Source: CAYJWS01 sp964373925 (GTDB taxonomy: Bacteria; Patescibacteriota; Patescibacteriia; Buchananbacterales; GWA2-38-13). Taken from it: a stretch of 20,116 nucleotides of DNA. A program made the position numbers and the translations under genes. Positions 6,816-15,545 of this stretch are shown here, piece after piece; positions within the stretch are counted from its first letter, which is position 1; each line of letters opens with the position of its first letter. The notes below the pieces were generated by a model. It saw only the letters and a program-made list of their open reading frames with translations. It was not told where the DNA came from and searched no databases. Where the stretch lies: contig CAYJWS010000015.1 of the NCBI GenBank assembly GCA_964373925.1, positions 1 to 20,116 on the forward strand. The letters are read 5' to 3'.

Positions 6816-9452
6816 TTAGCTTGCGGTGGTTACTGTTTTAACATTGCTTTTTTTTCTTATATTAATTTTATTCTTATCAACATCTATTTCAATCTGCTCT
6901 CCTTCGTTGATTTTTCCAGTCACGATTTTCATGGCGAGCTCATCAAGCACAAGACTTTGTATGGCGCGTTTTAGAGGACGTGCTCCAAAGGCCGGATCAT
7001 ATCCCTTATCAGCTAAAAACTTTTTTAAAGCCTTTGTAAACTGGACTTTTATTCCCTTATGTAACATTCTGTCCCTTACTTCGTTGAGCTGCATATCTAT
7101 TATTTCTGAAATTTGTTCTTTTGAAAGAGAATGAAATATTATTATTTCATCAATTCTGTTTAAAAATTCTGGTTTGAATTGATGTCGTAAAATATTCTGA
7201 ATTCTCTCTTCCATCTGTTTTTGATCAATTACTAGTTTTTTTGGTTCATCGGAAAATCCAATGGCAAAATCTTTGATAATATCAGATCCGAGATTTGAGG
7301 TCATGATTATAACTGTATTTTTAAAGTTTACTCCCCTGCCCTTGGCATCGGTAAGCCTGCCGTCATCAAGTATCTGAAGTAGTATATTAAACACGTCTGG
7401 ATGCGCTTTTTCAATTTCATCAAACAGAATAACCGCATAGGGCCTGCGCCTGATAATCTCCGTAAGCTGGCCTCCCTCATCGTATCCGACATATCCCGGA
7501 GGAGATCCGACGATCTTTGAAACGGTATGGCGTTCCATATATTCGGACATATCAAGTCTCACAAGTGATTTTTCATTATCAAACATCACTTTTGCAAGCG
7601 CCTTGGCAAGCTGTGTCTTTCCCACGCCAGTGGGTCCCAAAAATATAAAAGAGCCTATTGGCTTGTTTTCTTCAGAAATGCCTGCCCGAGACCTTCGCAC
7701 GGCGTTTGCGACAACGGAAATTGCCCTATCTTGGCCAACTACGATTTTTTTCAACTGGTCTTCAAAATGAGAAAGTTTTTCAGATTCGGTTTGCATCAAT
7801 TTATATACTGGAATGCCTGTCCATCGGGAAACAACGCTTCCGATATCTTCTTCTGTCACTTCTTCTTTAAGTATTTTTTTTATACTTTGTATTTTTACTA
7901 ACTTTGCCGAAGCAGATTTAATATTTTTTTCAAGTTCCGGAATTTTTCCATATTTAATTTCGGCGACTTTCTCTAAATTACCTGATCTTTCCATTCTTTC
8001 GGCTTCTATTTTGAGTTTATCTATTCCTTCTCTGCTTTTTTTAATCGTATCAATAAGCTCTTTTTCCGCCCTCCAATGCACCTCAATCTCATCCGCCTGT
8101 TCCTTAAGGTCAGCGAGTTTTTTTTCTATTTCTCTGATTTTTTCTTTAGGCGCTTTTTCTTTTTTTAACCCTTCTTTTTCGATCATAAGCTGCGTAATTT
8201 TCCTTTTTAAGACATCAAGCTCATCGGGCATAGAATCAATCTCCATCCGAAGCGCCGAGCACGCTTCGTCAATAAGGTCAATTGCCTTATCGGGTAAAAA
8301 TCTATCCGTAATATAACGTTGTGATAGTTTAACTGACGCGACAAGGGCGGAATCGGTGATTTTTACGCCATGATGAAGCTCGTAGCGCTCTTTAATCCCG
8401 CGCAAAATTGCAACAGTGTCATCAATGGATGGCTCGCCAATAAGCACAGGCTGAAATCTTCGCTCAAGCGCGGCATCTTTTTCTATATATTTTTGATATT
8501 CTTTAATAGTCGTGGCTCCTATAGTATGGAGAGTGCCACGCGCCAAAGCGGGTTTGAGCATATTTGACGCGTCTATTGCCCCTTCGCTCGCGCCTGCTCC
8601 GACAATAATATGAAGCTCGTCAATAAATAAAATAATCTTTCCAGAGGCAGATTCTATCTCTTTAAGAACGGCTTTTAACCTTTCCTCAAATTCTCCTCTA
8701 AATTTTGTGCCCGCTAAAAGAGAACCCATATCAAGGGCGATCACTTCTTTATTTTTTATACTTTCAGGAACATCGCCAGCCACTATTCTTTGAGCAAGCC
8801 CTTCAGCTATGGCGGTCTTTCCTGTTCCGGGTTCACCTATAAGAACAGGATTATTTTTCTTTTTTCGAGAAAGTACCTGCATAATTCTACGAATCTCTTT
8901 GTCTCGGCCGATAACGGGGTCAAGCTTTCCGGCCCGCGCGAATTCCGTGAGATTCTGGGCATATTTGTTAAGAGCCTGGTATTTGCTTTCTGGATCTTGA
9001 TCGGTTACTCGCTGGTTTCCCCGAACATCTTTCATGACATTAAGTATTGCCTGATGCGTGATATTGTAGCGTGAAAGAATTTTTTTACCGCTTGAGTCAA
9101 CTTCAGCCATTGCCATGAGAAGATGTTCTATACTTACAAATTCATCTTTAAATTTTTGTGAAATATTTTCCGCTTCTATTAATATTTTGTTAAGTTCATT
9201 ACTTAAAAATGGTAAAAATGATGCACCGGAAACTTTAGGGATTTTCTCCAGTTCGTAATGGATTTCATTTAAAATAATATCTCTATTTGTTCCTATTTTA
9301 TTTACTATAGCAACGGCAACACTTTCATCCTGGTGGAGGATGCTATGAAGCAAGTGAAGGGCAGATATTTGCTGATGTCCCTGATCAATAGAAAATTGCA
9401 CAGCTCTTTGAAGCGCTTCTTGAACTTTATGCGTATATTTATTTGGATTCAT
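6816..9452 (-). CDS. clpB: ATP-dependent disaggregase ClpB
   Basis: This 878-residue Hsp100 chaperone unfolds aggregated proteins by threading them through its hexameric ring, normally with DnaK. Domain order is complete. The Clp N-domain spans ~1-145. AAA-1 has Walker A GEPGTGKT (206-213), Walker B ILFIDEL near 274-280, IGATT and the Arg-finger region LERRFQ (329-334). A long charged coiled-coil middle domain spans ~405-530 and distinguishes ClpB from ClpA/ClpC. AAA-2 has Walker A GPTGVGKT (606-613), pore loop GYVGYDEGG (653-661), Walker B VILFDEIEKAH (674-684) and sensor-2 GARPLKRA. The AAA-1 pore loop reads TKFRGEFEER, with Phe where Tyr is usual. I chose the ATG at 9452. A GTG at 9470 in the same frame lies inside the CIRCE operator and ahead of the conserved start. 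No Shine-Dalgarno site is visible. Regulation should be by HrcA through CIRCE. Confidence 0.97.
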   Translation of the reverse strand: MNPNKYTHKVQEALQRAVQFSIDQGHQQISALHLLHSILHQDESVAVAIVNKIGTNRDIILNEIHYELEKIPKVSGASFLPFLSNELNKILIEAENISQKFKDEFVSIEHLLMAMAEVDSSGKKILSRYNITHQAILNVMKDVRGNQRVTDQDPESKYQALNKYAQNLTEFARAGKLDPVIGRDKEIRRIMQVLSRKKKNNPVLIGEPGTGKTAIAEGLAQRIVAGDVPESIKNKEVIALDMGSLLAGTKFRGEFEERLKAVLKEIESASGKIILFIDELHIIVGAGASEGAIDASNMLKPALARGTLHTIGATTIKEYQKYIEKDAALERRFQPVLIGEPSIDDTVAILRGIKERYELHHGVKITDSALVASVKLSQRYITDRFLPDKAIDLIDEACSALRMEIDSMPDELDVLKRKITQLMIEKEGLKKEKAPKEKIREIEKKLADLKEQADEIEVHWRAEKELIDTIKKSREGIDKLKIEAERMERSGNLEKVAEIKYGKIPELEKNIKSASAKLVKIQSIKKILKEEVTEEDIGSVVSRWTGIPVYKLMQTESEKLSHFEDQLKKIVVGQDRAISVVANAVRRSRAGISEENKPIGSFIFLGPTGVGKTQLAKALAKVMFDNEKSLVRLDMSEYMERHTVSKIVGSPPGYVGYDEGGQLTEIIRRRPYAVILFDEIEKAHPDVFNILLQILDDGRLTDAKGRGVNFKNTVIIMTSNLGSDIIKDFAIGFSDEPKKLVIDQKQMEERIQNILRHQFKPEFLNRIDEIIIFHSLSKEQISEIIDMQLNEVRDRMLHKGIKVQFTKALKKFLADKGYDPAFGARPLKRAIQSLVLDELAMKIVTGKINEGEQIEIDVDKNKINIRKKSNVKTVTTAS

Positions 9453-9463
9453 AGATTTTATAA

Positions 9464-9490
9464 TTAGCACTCAATATATGAGAGTGCTAA
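9464..9490 (-). promoter_or_regulatory. CIRCE operator (HrcA binding site) of clpB
   Basis: TTAGCACTC and GAGTGCTAA flank a 9-base spacer, a perfect match to the CIRCE consensus. It starts four bases after the clpB -10 box, so it covers the probable transcription start and forms the 5' end of the mRNA. HrcA bound here would repress clpB until heat or unfolded protein relieves it. No hrcA gene is in this window. Confidence 0.95.
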
Positions 9491-9494
9491 TTTT

Positions 9495-9523
9495 ATTCTA
9501 TACGAGTTTTTTCTCATTGTCAA
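9495..9523 (-). promoter_or_regulatory. Sigma70-type promoter of clpB
   Basis: On the minus strand, TTGACA (9523-9518) and TAGAAT (9500-9495) are separated by exactly 17 bases. It lies between the end of the UDP-glucose dehydrogenase gene and the CIRCE element, so clpB is transcribed independently of the genes upstream. Confidence 0.85.
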
Positions 9524-9529
9524 GTTTTT

Positions 9530-10834
9530 TTACTGTTTTCCAACACCGTGATATTTAAAACCTAATTTTTTCGCTTCATTTCGATTGAATAAGTTCCTTC
9601 CGTCGAAAATTATAGGGGTCACCATTAAGGCGAAAAGTTTTTTCATATCCAATTTTTTATATTCGTCCCATTCTGTGCACATTATGAGCGCTTCGCTTCC
9701 GGATATAGCTTCGTATGGGTTTTCAAAATATAAAATATCAGAAAATATATTCTTTACTTTTGGCATGGCTACTGGGTCGTGAACACGAATTTTTGCTCCG
9801 TTGTCTTTAAGATACTTAATAACTTTCAGCGCGGGAGCGTTTCGTATGTCATCGGTATTGGGCTTAAACGCAAGTCCAAGCACGCATATGGATTTGCCAT
9901 CCAGTACCCAGAGCATTTTTTCAATTTTTTTTATAAAACGCTCCGATGCCCTGTTATTTATACTCTCAATCGCGTCTATAAAAGAATGATTAACCCCAAA
10001 AACTTCAAGCGTTTTTTTAAAAGCTTTTATATCTTTTGGGAAACAGCTTCCTCCAAATCCTATTCCTGGACGTAAAAATTGTGTTCCTATTCTTTCATCA
10101 AGCCCTATGGCCTCTAAGACTTCGGAAGCGTCGGCTTGCGCATTCTCGCATACTTCGGCAATAAGATTGGCAAATGAGATTTTTGCCGCAAGAAATGTAT
10201 TTGCGCCATGCTTGATAAGCTCAGCGCTTTTTACTGATGTAATTTTTATCGGAATTTTCTTATCCTTAATAATAGTTTTATAGAGCCTTAGCATCGTATT
10301 TTTTGACCTTTCGTTTTCCGCGCCAATCACCACTCTGTCAGGATTCAAAATGTCAAAAATGGCGTTACCCTCACGCAAGAATTCTGGATTGGAAACAACG
10401 TCGAAGTTTACTTTTTTGTCAGAATATCTTTCTATAGTTTCTTTCACCTTTTCTGCCGTTCGTATGGGAACGGTGCTCTTATCAACTATTATTTTGTATT
10501 CGTCAAGGTATCGGGCTATATCTCGGGCGACTCTTTCTACAAACCTTAGGTCAGCGTGCCCGTCTTCTTTTGGAGGGGTATTAACGCAAATAAAAATAAT
10601 CTCGCTTTCCCTAATTGTTCGCTTTATATTTGTCGTAAATTCAATATTACCGGATGCTAAGCCATTTTTGAGAAGATCTTCAAGCCCTGGTTCAAATATC
10701 GTGCACTCCCCCTTTTTAAGTTTTCGTATTTTTTGCTCATCAATATCTTGGCAAATAATATGGTGCCCCAGGCTTGCAAAACACGCTCCAGTAGTTAACC
10801 CGACATATCCTGAACCTATGAATGATAATTTCAT
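9530..10834 (-). CDS. ugd: UDP-glucose 6-dehydrogenase
   Basis: This 434-residue enzyme oxidises UDP-glucose twice with NAD+ to UDP-glucuronate, a precursor for surface polysaccharides. The Rossmann fingerprint GSGYVGL is at 7-13 and the CVNTPP motif at 83-88. The substrate-binding segment ELIKHGANTF (Lys208, Asn212) is followed by GFGGSCFPKD, whose Cys264 is the expected catalytic nucleophile. The C-terminal UDP-binding domain has LGLAFKPNTDDIRNAP. Length is normal for bacterial Ugd. A GDP-mannose or UDP-ManNAc dehydrogenase is a less likely alternative from the same superfamily, since the motifs favour UDP-Glc. It starts 61 bases after the TraG-like gene ends; I found no convincing separate promoter, so read-through from the upstream cluster is likely. 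No hairpin terminator was seen before the clpB promoter. Confidence 0.92.
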   Translation of the reverse strand: MKLSFIGSGYVGLTTGACFASLGHHIICQDIDEQKIRKLKKGECTIFEPGLEDLLKNGLASGNIEFTTNIKRTIRESEIIFICVNTPPKEDGHADLRFVERVARDIARYLDEYKIIVDKSTVPIRTAEKVKETIERYSDKKVNFDVVSNPEFLREGNAIFDILNPDRVVIGAENERSKNTMLRLYKTIIKDKKIPIKITSVKSAELIKHGANTFLAAKISFANLIAEVCENAQADASEVLEAIGLDERIGTQFLRPGIGFGGSCFPKDIKAFKKTLEVFGVNHSFIDAIESINNRASERFIKKIEKMLWVLDGKSICVLGLAFKPNTDDIRNAPALKVIKYLKDNGAKIRVHDPVAMPKVKNIFSDILYFENPYEAISGSEALIMCTEWDEYKKLDMKKLFALMVTPIIFDGRNLFNRNEAKKLGFKYHGVGKQ

Positions 10835-10895
10835 ACTGTTTATGAAAATAAAATCCTAAAATCTTAAGATTACAATGCGTGTAAATTAAAATAAA

Positions 10896-12692
10896 TTAAA
10901 TGTGTATCACCTCTCCAGGCCGAACTGCTTTTTGGGAAGATTTTTTTTCATTAACGATTATTGTGCGATCATCATCTTGTTCTTCATTTTTTTTCGTATA
11001 ATGCAATTCAATCTTTTCACTTTGTTTCTGTTTTTTTGAATAAAATGAAACTGGTTCTCGATTTAAAGCTTCAGTTAAAGAAATTTCCTTTGGTTTTTCC
11101 AAAGGCGCATCTTCAATCTCTTCATTTCCAGCGCCTATAGAAGATACTTTAATGAGTTTTTCCCTAATTTCTTTAAAACATTTTTTGCAATATACCGGAC
11201 GAATGCCATCGGGGCGAAAATTCACTTCTGTAGGATTTCCACATTCATAACACTCAACAACATAAGCATTTGGAGTTTTTTCGGCTGATTCTCTTGGTTT
11301 TACCTCTCCTTGTTTTGGCTCTTGTAAAAATGCGGATTCTTTTATTATTTTTCTTGGTTGTGAAAAGGCCTTTTTTTCAAAAACTTTCTCTTCCTCTCTT
11401 TCATCCTCCTCATTCCCGCTCCACCTGGCTATTTTTTCTTCAACGATTTCTTTGGGCTTACTATATCGCTCGCGCGACACCATTATAATTTTTTTACCAT
11501 TATTTGTCCTATCTTTTTCTGCTAAAGGGTCAAGGGTTGTTGCTGAAAAAGGGTTGGACGAAACGCCGTCAATCATGAGTTTTAAATAAATATCATATTT
11601 GGTAAGATTGACGAGATCTTCTTCCGTAAAGTACGGCTCGAATTCTTTTAATAAAAATTCCGCGTCTGCCGCTCCAATCCTAAAGCATAACATGCTGCCA
11701 ACATTTCCAAATACCGCCGCGCGGACATTCTCTTCAACCTGCTCGATATATTGATGGGCAATAATGATATCGAGGCGGTATTTTCGAGCTTCAGATAAAA
11801 TATTGGCAAAGCTCTCTGTGGCAAAATTTTGAAATTCATCTACATACAAATAAAAATCTTGTCTCTGGCTTTCCGGAATGTCAATTCTCGACATGGCAGC
11901 AAGCTGAATTTTGGTAATCATCATGGCTCCCAAAAGCGATGACGCATCTTCGCCAATTCTTCCTTTTGAGAGATTCATAATCAATATTTTATTCTTATCC
12001 ATGATTTCGCGTATATTGATAGTGGACTTAACCTGTCCCACAACATTGCGGATAAGCGCAGTTGACAAAAATTGCCCCACCTTATTTTGTATCGGCGCAA
12101 TTGCTTCTGCCTGGAATCTGTCAGGGTATTTTGAATATTCCTCTACCCAAAATGATTTGACTACGGGATCTTGAATTCTTGAAATTACTTTTTTTCTAAA
12201 ATTTTTATCAACTAAAATCCTCATGACTCCAAGAAGCGTGCTGCCGGGATAATCAAGAAGAGCCAAAATCGCGTTTCTTAATACATATTCAAGCCGAGGT
12301 CCCCAGGAATCAACCCAGAGCTTTTTAAAGACACCAACAAGTCCAGAGGCAATGAGATGCTTATGTTCCTCCGCGACCGTTTCCATGACATTAAAAGCTA
12401 TTGGGTAGTCAATGTCAGCGGGATTAAAATATATAACATCATTTACGCGGTTTGAAGGAATATAATTAAGAATTTTTTCAGCAAAATCTCCATGAGGGTC
12501 AACAAGCGCGACTCCTTTGCCGTTTTTTATGTCTTGAACAATCATATTTTCAAGCACCGTGGACTTGCCCATGCCAGTTTTTCCAATTACATACATATGC
12601 CTTCGCCGGTCATCTTCCTTGATTCCGAACTTAATATGCTTTCCGCGATAATTTGTTTTTGCAAAATATACGATATCTTCTTTTTTTTCCAT
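10896..12692 (-). CDS. TraG/VirD4-like DNA-translocation ATPase with C-terminal zinc ribbon
   Basis: This 598-residue P-loop ATPase belongs to the type IV secretion coupling/HerA-like group. It opens with the nucleotide-domain lead-in EDDRRRHMYVIGKTGMGKST (Walker A at 37-45), then DPHGDF (65-70) and Walker B FYLYVDEFQNF (280-290), then the IIIAHQYIEQ segment of the TraG C-terminal domain. Residues ~425-475 form a charged linker. A zinc ribbon follows with Cys481/Cys484 and Cys502/Cys505. The Glu/Lys-rich tail is probably disordered. It has no membrane segment, unlike classic VirD4. The gene upstream, four bases away, encodes a membrane protein ending in the sequence that normally precedes this ATPase in longer homologues. 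Together they should form a membrane DNA pump or coupling complex. No relaxase or mating-pair genes are here, so DNA uptake, conjugation and chromosome handling all remain possible. Confidence 0.85.
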   Translation of the reverse strand: MEKKEDIVYFAKTNYRGKHIKFGIKEDDRRRHMYVIGKTGMGKSTVLENMIVQDIKNGKGVALVDPHGDFAEKILNYIPSNRVNDVIYFNPADIDYPIAFNVMETVAEEHKHLIASGLVGVFKKLWVDSWGPRLEYVLRNAILALLDYPGSTLLGVMRILVDKNFRKKVISRIQDPVVKSFWVEEYSKYPDRFQAEAIAPIQNKVGQFLSTALIRNVVGQVKSTINIREIMDKNKILIMNLSKGRIGEDASSLLGAMMITKIQLAAMSRIDIPESQRQDFYLYVDEFQNFATESFANILSEARKYRLDIIIAHQYIEQVEENVRAAVFGNVGSMLCFRIGAADAEFLLKEFEPYFTEEDLVNLTKYDIYLKLMIDGVSSNPFSATTLDPLAEKDRTNNGKKIIMVSRERYSKPKEIVEEKIARWSGNEEDEREEEKVFEKKAFSQPRKIIKESAFLQEPKQGEVKPRESAEKTPNAYVVECYECGNPTEVNFRPDGIRPVYCKKCFKEIREKLIKVSSIGAGNEEIEDAPLEKPKEISLTEALNREPVSFYSKKQKQSEKIELHYTKKNEEQDDDRTIIVNEKKSSQKAVRPGEVIHI

Positions 12693-12696
12693 ATAT

Positions 12697-14067
12697 TTAT
12701 TTATTTGGAGCCTCTCTCTCCTCAGCTCTTTGAGATCCTTCTTCTATCACTTCAAAAGCTAATCCGCCTTCAACGGGAAGTGATCCGGGCGGTTCACCTT
12801 TTTTGGAGTCAATTCTCTTAAGAAGCGGCGCGCGCACAGTCATTATTGGGAAGTGCCAGATAGTAGCAAGCTCCTCTATATTAAGCACGTACCCATAATA
12901 CCCGGGATGTAAGTTTCTTGCTCTATACCTGTATAATCGCAATAATTTATTCTTGCGAGAGTTATTCCTGTATTTTTTAAACCAAAAATCAATGCTCGGA
13001 GTATATCGTTTGCTTAACTTGAATCCATTCTGTCCGACAATATTAAATTGTTTTATTGAGCCCATAATGGCGCTTACGCCACGCGGCTTGGAAAAAGAAG
13101 TTTTTTTTGCAATATATATAGTTCTAAATTTTGTGTAAAATCCTATTTTTCCTATCTTCATTTGAATTGCCTCAACTGCGCTTTTTTCTCCGGTTGTCAA
13201 AGACATCCAGTTATTTTTTGGCCCAGCCCTTTCTTCTTTTTTTTCACCAGTGCCAAAAAGTGCGCCAACCCCGCCTAAAGAGCTTATGATATTTACTGGA
13301 GCGTCAATTACTCTATCAAGTACATTCTTGTTTATTGAAGCTTTTTCGCCAATTATTTTCTTTATCAGGGCTTGTGCTCCGTCTTTCCAACTGTCTGGCG
13401 CCGGTGTGACCACGAGTTGAAGCCAGAGCTGCTCGTCGGGGCCGATCTTACTCATATTTTCCATAAATGCAGACATTGGATCCTTGAATTCTTGCGAAAG
13501 CGAATGTTCAAACTCCATGTAAGTTTTTATAGGAAAATATTCTTTATTATTCAATAATAACTCTGAACACCACATTTCATATTCAGAGTTTGGAAATGTA
13601 AGCCCTTTTGTTTTTTGCGCGTAGTCTTCTACCTCGACAATTTCGGCATCTGGATATTGCGAGTAAATCGCCGCTTCCACAAGGTCGCGAAATTTCGTCG
13701 GCGTCTGGATAAGAAATTGGATATATCCTCCCATACTGACAATTTCAAGGCTAAAGCTTTCCGTCATCTGTCCCGCAATCCATTTTTCGTAGAAATTTTG
13801 TGTTATTGAAATGCCGGATAATTGAGTAAAAATCTGCTGTACTGCCTTTGGAGACTGTTCGTTATTTTTTGGAATATCAATCGCAAGCATGGTGAACTCC
13901 CTTTGCGCATCATATTTATTCCTTATGTACACAAGATAGCCAACTGGTCCAAATCCAATAATCGCCCCAAAAACAAAAAGGACCCAAGCCTTTCTCAGTA
14001 CATAAAGAGAAAATGTGAGTGGATCTTGAGCCGCGTTTAGAATGTCAGAAAAATCAAAAAATTCCAT
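12697..14067 (-). CDS. Membrane protein, partner of the TraG-like ATPase
   Basis: This 456-residue protein has one clear transmembrane helix near the N-terminus (~24-48, VLRKAWVLFVFGAIIGFG) and a large soluble part. Near the C-terminus, EELATIWHFPIMTVRAPLL and then GEPPGSLP resemble the region just before the Walker A domain in long single-chain TraG/VirD4-like proteins of Firmicutes and CPR bacteria. Its tail ends in an acidic linker and the ATPase starts four bases later, so the pair reads like one protein split in two. I think it belongs to a conserved CPR family (perhaps DUF8128), but that name is from memory. The start chosen is the ATG at 14067. A TTG at 14115 extends the frame by 16 residues rich in Lys and Asn with no conserved look. 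A scaffold or membrane anchor for the ATPase is inferred. Confidence 0.8.
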   Translation of the reverse strand: MEFFDFSDILNAAQDPLTFSLYVLRKAWVLFVFGAIIGFGPVGYLVYIRNKYDAQREFTMLAIDIPKNNEQSPKAVQQIFTQLSGISITQNFYEKWIAGQMTESFSLEIVSMGGYIQFLIQTPTKFRDLVEAAIYSQYPDAEIVEVEDYAQKTKGLTFPNSEYEMWCSELLLNNKEYFPIKTYMEFEHSLSQEFKDPMSAFMENMSKIGPDEQLWLQLVVTPAPDSWKDGAQALIKKIIGEKASINKNVLDRVIDAPVNIISSLGGVGALFGTGEKKEERAGPKNNWMSLTTGEKSAVEAIQMKIGKIGFYTKFRTIYIAKKTSFSKPRGVSAIMGSIKQFNIVGQNGFKLSKRYTPSIDFWFKKYRNNSRKNKLLRLYRYRARNLHPGYYGYVLNIEELATIWHFPIMTVRAPLLKRIDSKKGEPPGSLPVEGGLAFEVIEEGSQRAEEREAPNK

Positions 14068-14125
14068 ACAATTATTATTTTTCTTTGTTTTTATTTTACC
14101 TCTTTTTTGGCACAACTTTCAATAA

Positions 14126-15286
14126 TTATGCAAGTATATAGCTATTACCGTTTTTTTTAAAGAGATTTTTGTTTGTTAAAGCGAGATAAATGGTACTTTT
14201 TTTGACAAGACGTTTCTTTAAGACCTCGTCCACAATCTGATCTTTCGTAAGAGTTTTACCAGATGCAATAAGAATATCTTTTATTACATCAGAAACCGTG
14301 CCTGTCTTATATCCCCATTCCTTAAGGGCATATATTCCCCTTCCAACAAGAACAAACCTGTCATCTAGAATAAGTTCATTGTGTATGGTTGCAGGATACG
14401 CAATTTTTTTATCAAATTTTGCCTCATTGATAGTTTTGGTTATCTCGATAAAATGCATTGGTTTTTTTATTTTTTTAAGGATAAGATATACCTTATCTCC
14501 CATTCTCTTTGGAGTAACCTCAGGCCAATGGGATAATCCCCATTCATCAAGAATGTTAGTATTTATTTTATTGCTTATCTTTAAATATGAATAGAGAAGC
14601 TTAGTTATTTTTTCATCATTAAGTGTGCTGTCATTGAGTGTTGTTGAAAGCAAAGTGCGTATCCTGTCGTTATTTTTTTCAAAATACTCATGATTTTTAA
14701 ACATTTCTGAAAGCTCCTCGAGTTTTAAAAGTTTTTTTTCTTTTTCGATAAGTTCTTTAAGGATAGAAATAACCTCATGCGCCAAATCAAGAGAAAGCAC
14801 TTTAAGCTTCCAGCCATCCATGAGTATCTCGGAACTTTTAATCTGCTCAATATGCTCATCAAGAAGTTGTGAAATAATAAATAGCGTCGCGCGCCTGTTT
14901 TCGGGATTATTATCCGAGTATGCCAAAAGCTCATCCAGGAAATGAGACTCCTCCATAATTCCGCCATAATCAGAAAGCACTTTTTTGACCGTTCCGGCGA
15001 TTCCATCAACCTGATCTTTAATTGATTTCAAGTCTTTTATTTTTCGAATAGCGGCGCTTTGAATCTGTCTAATTCTTTCTCGCGTAATATTGTGAAGCTT
15101 TCCAATCTCTTCCAGAGTTTGTTTTTCCTCTCCATCAAGGCTAAATCGGCGTTTTATTACTTCGCGTTCCTTAAAAGAAAGGTTGTTGAGAATATAAGAA
15201 ACAATTTCTAAAGGATTAAAACGATAAGCATCTTGTATTTGCTTGCTCTGTATTATTTTATCTAAAATTGAATTTTCTTTTTCCAT
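14126..15286 (-). CDS. Sigma70 region-4 / HARE-HTH DNA-binding regulator
   Basis: Residues 34-85 are a near-consensus sigma70 region 4 (LSFKEREVIKRRFSLDG, TLEEIGKLHNITRERIRQIQ, AAIRKIK), the helix-turn-helix that reads the -35 box. Regions 1 to 3 are absent, so it cannot open DNA as a sigma factor by itself. Residues ~95-255 are helical with no recognised family. Residues 261-325 match a HARE-HTH winged helix as in RNA polymerase delta (KPMHFIEITKTINEAKF, then YPATIHNELILDDRFVLVGRGIYALKEW). A further winged-helix-like segment follows at 328-386. Known roles of the parts suggest an RNA polymerase-associated or DNA-binding regulator. It heads the cluster, 58 bases before the membrane-protein gene, with its own strong promoter. 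No Shine-Dalgarno site is seen; the ATG at 15286 is the only sensible start. Confidence 0.85.
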   Translation of the reverse strand: MEKENSILDKIIQSKQIQDAYRFNPLEIVSYILNNLSFKEREVIKRRFSLDGEEKQTLEEIGKLHNITRERIRQIQSAAIRKIKDLKSIKDQVDGIAGTVKKVLSDYGGIMEESHFLDELLAYSDNNPENRRATLFIISQLLDEHIEQIKSSEILMDGWKLKVLSLDLAHEVISILKELIEKEKKLLKLEELSEMFKNHEYFEKNNDRIRTLLSTTLNDSTLNDEKITKLLYSYLKISNKINTNILDEWGLSHWPEVTPKRMGDKVYLILKKIKKPMHFIEITKTINEAKFDKKIAYPATIHNELILDDRFVLVGRGIYALKEWGYKTGTVSDVIKDILIASGKTLTKDQIVDEVLKKRLVKKSTIYLALTNKNLFKKNGNSYILA

Positions 15287-15350
15287 AAAATTTGGCTTAT
15301 TTTATTGATAATATTATTACCATGCCTTACTTTTCTTGAAATATGTATTT

Positions 15351-15379
15351 AATATATCACAAAAATTATTAATAGTCAA
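15351..15379 (-). promoter_or_regulatory. Sigma70-type promoter of the region-4/HARE gene cluster
   Basis: On the minus strand, TTGACT (15379-15374) and TATATT (15356-15351) are 17 bases apart, each one mismatch from consensus. Transcription would start near 15344, giving a leader of about 58 bases. It may serve the whole run down to ugd, since no terminator was seen between those genes. Confidence 0.75.
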
Positions 15380-15501
15380 GGCAAAATATTTCTTTTTAAA
15401 AGTTTTAAAACAAAAAAATATATATGTCAAATGATGTGTGTCTTATAAATGTTGACACTTCATTGTTTTTATGTCAAAAAAAATAAATTTCAAAACTAAA
15501 A

Positions 15502-15528
15502 AATAGGACTAAATTTTTTAGCCCTATT
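15502..15528 (-). terminator. Terminator after secF
   Basis: An 11-pair stem (AATAGG and CTAAA against TTTAG and CCTATT, with one A/C mismatch) has a 3-base loop. T-rich sequence follows on both sides, so it can act in either direction. It lies 17 bases beyond the secF stop. The remaining gap to the promoter at 15379 is AT-rich and I see no gene in it. Confidence 0.8.
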
Positions 15529-15545
15529 GTTTTTTTAAGGTTTTT

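Noticed and set aside
7813..8316. Plus-strand Ser/Phe-rich frame of 167 codons opposite clpB
   Set aside because: It is the mirror of the Lys/Glu-rich coiled-coil middle domain of ClpB, which explains its length and composition.
14068..14115. Upstream TTG start for the TraG partner gene
   Set aside because: The added residues are a Lys/Asn-rich run and the rare TTG has no ribosome site. The ATG at 14067 begins the sequence leading into the membrane helix.
15425..15475. Loose inverted repeat with TGTCAA and TTGACA between the promoter and the secF terminator
   Set aside because: Pairing is short and broken, the region is very AT-rich, and no gene start fits it.
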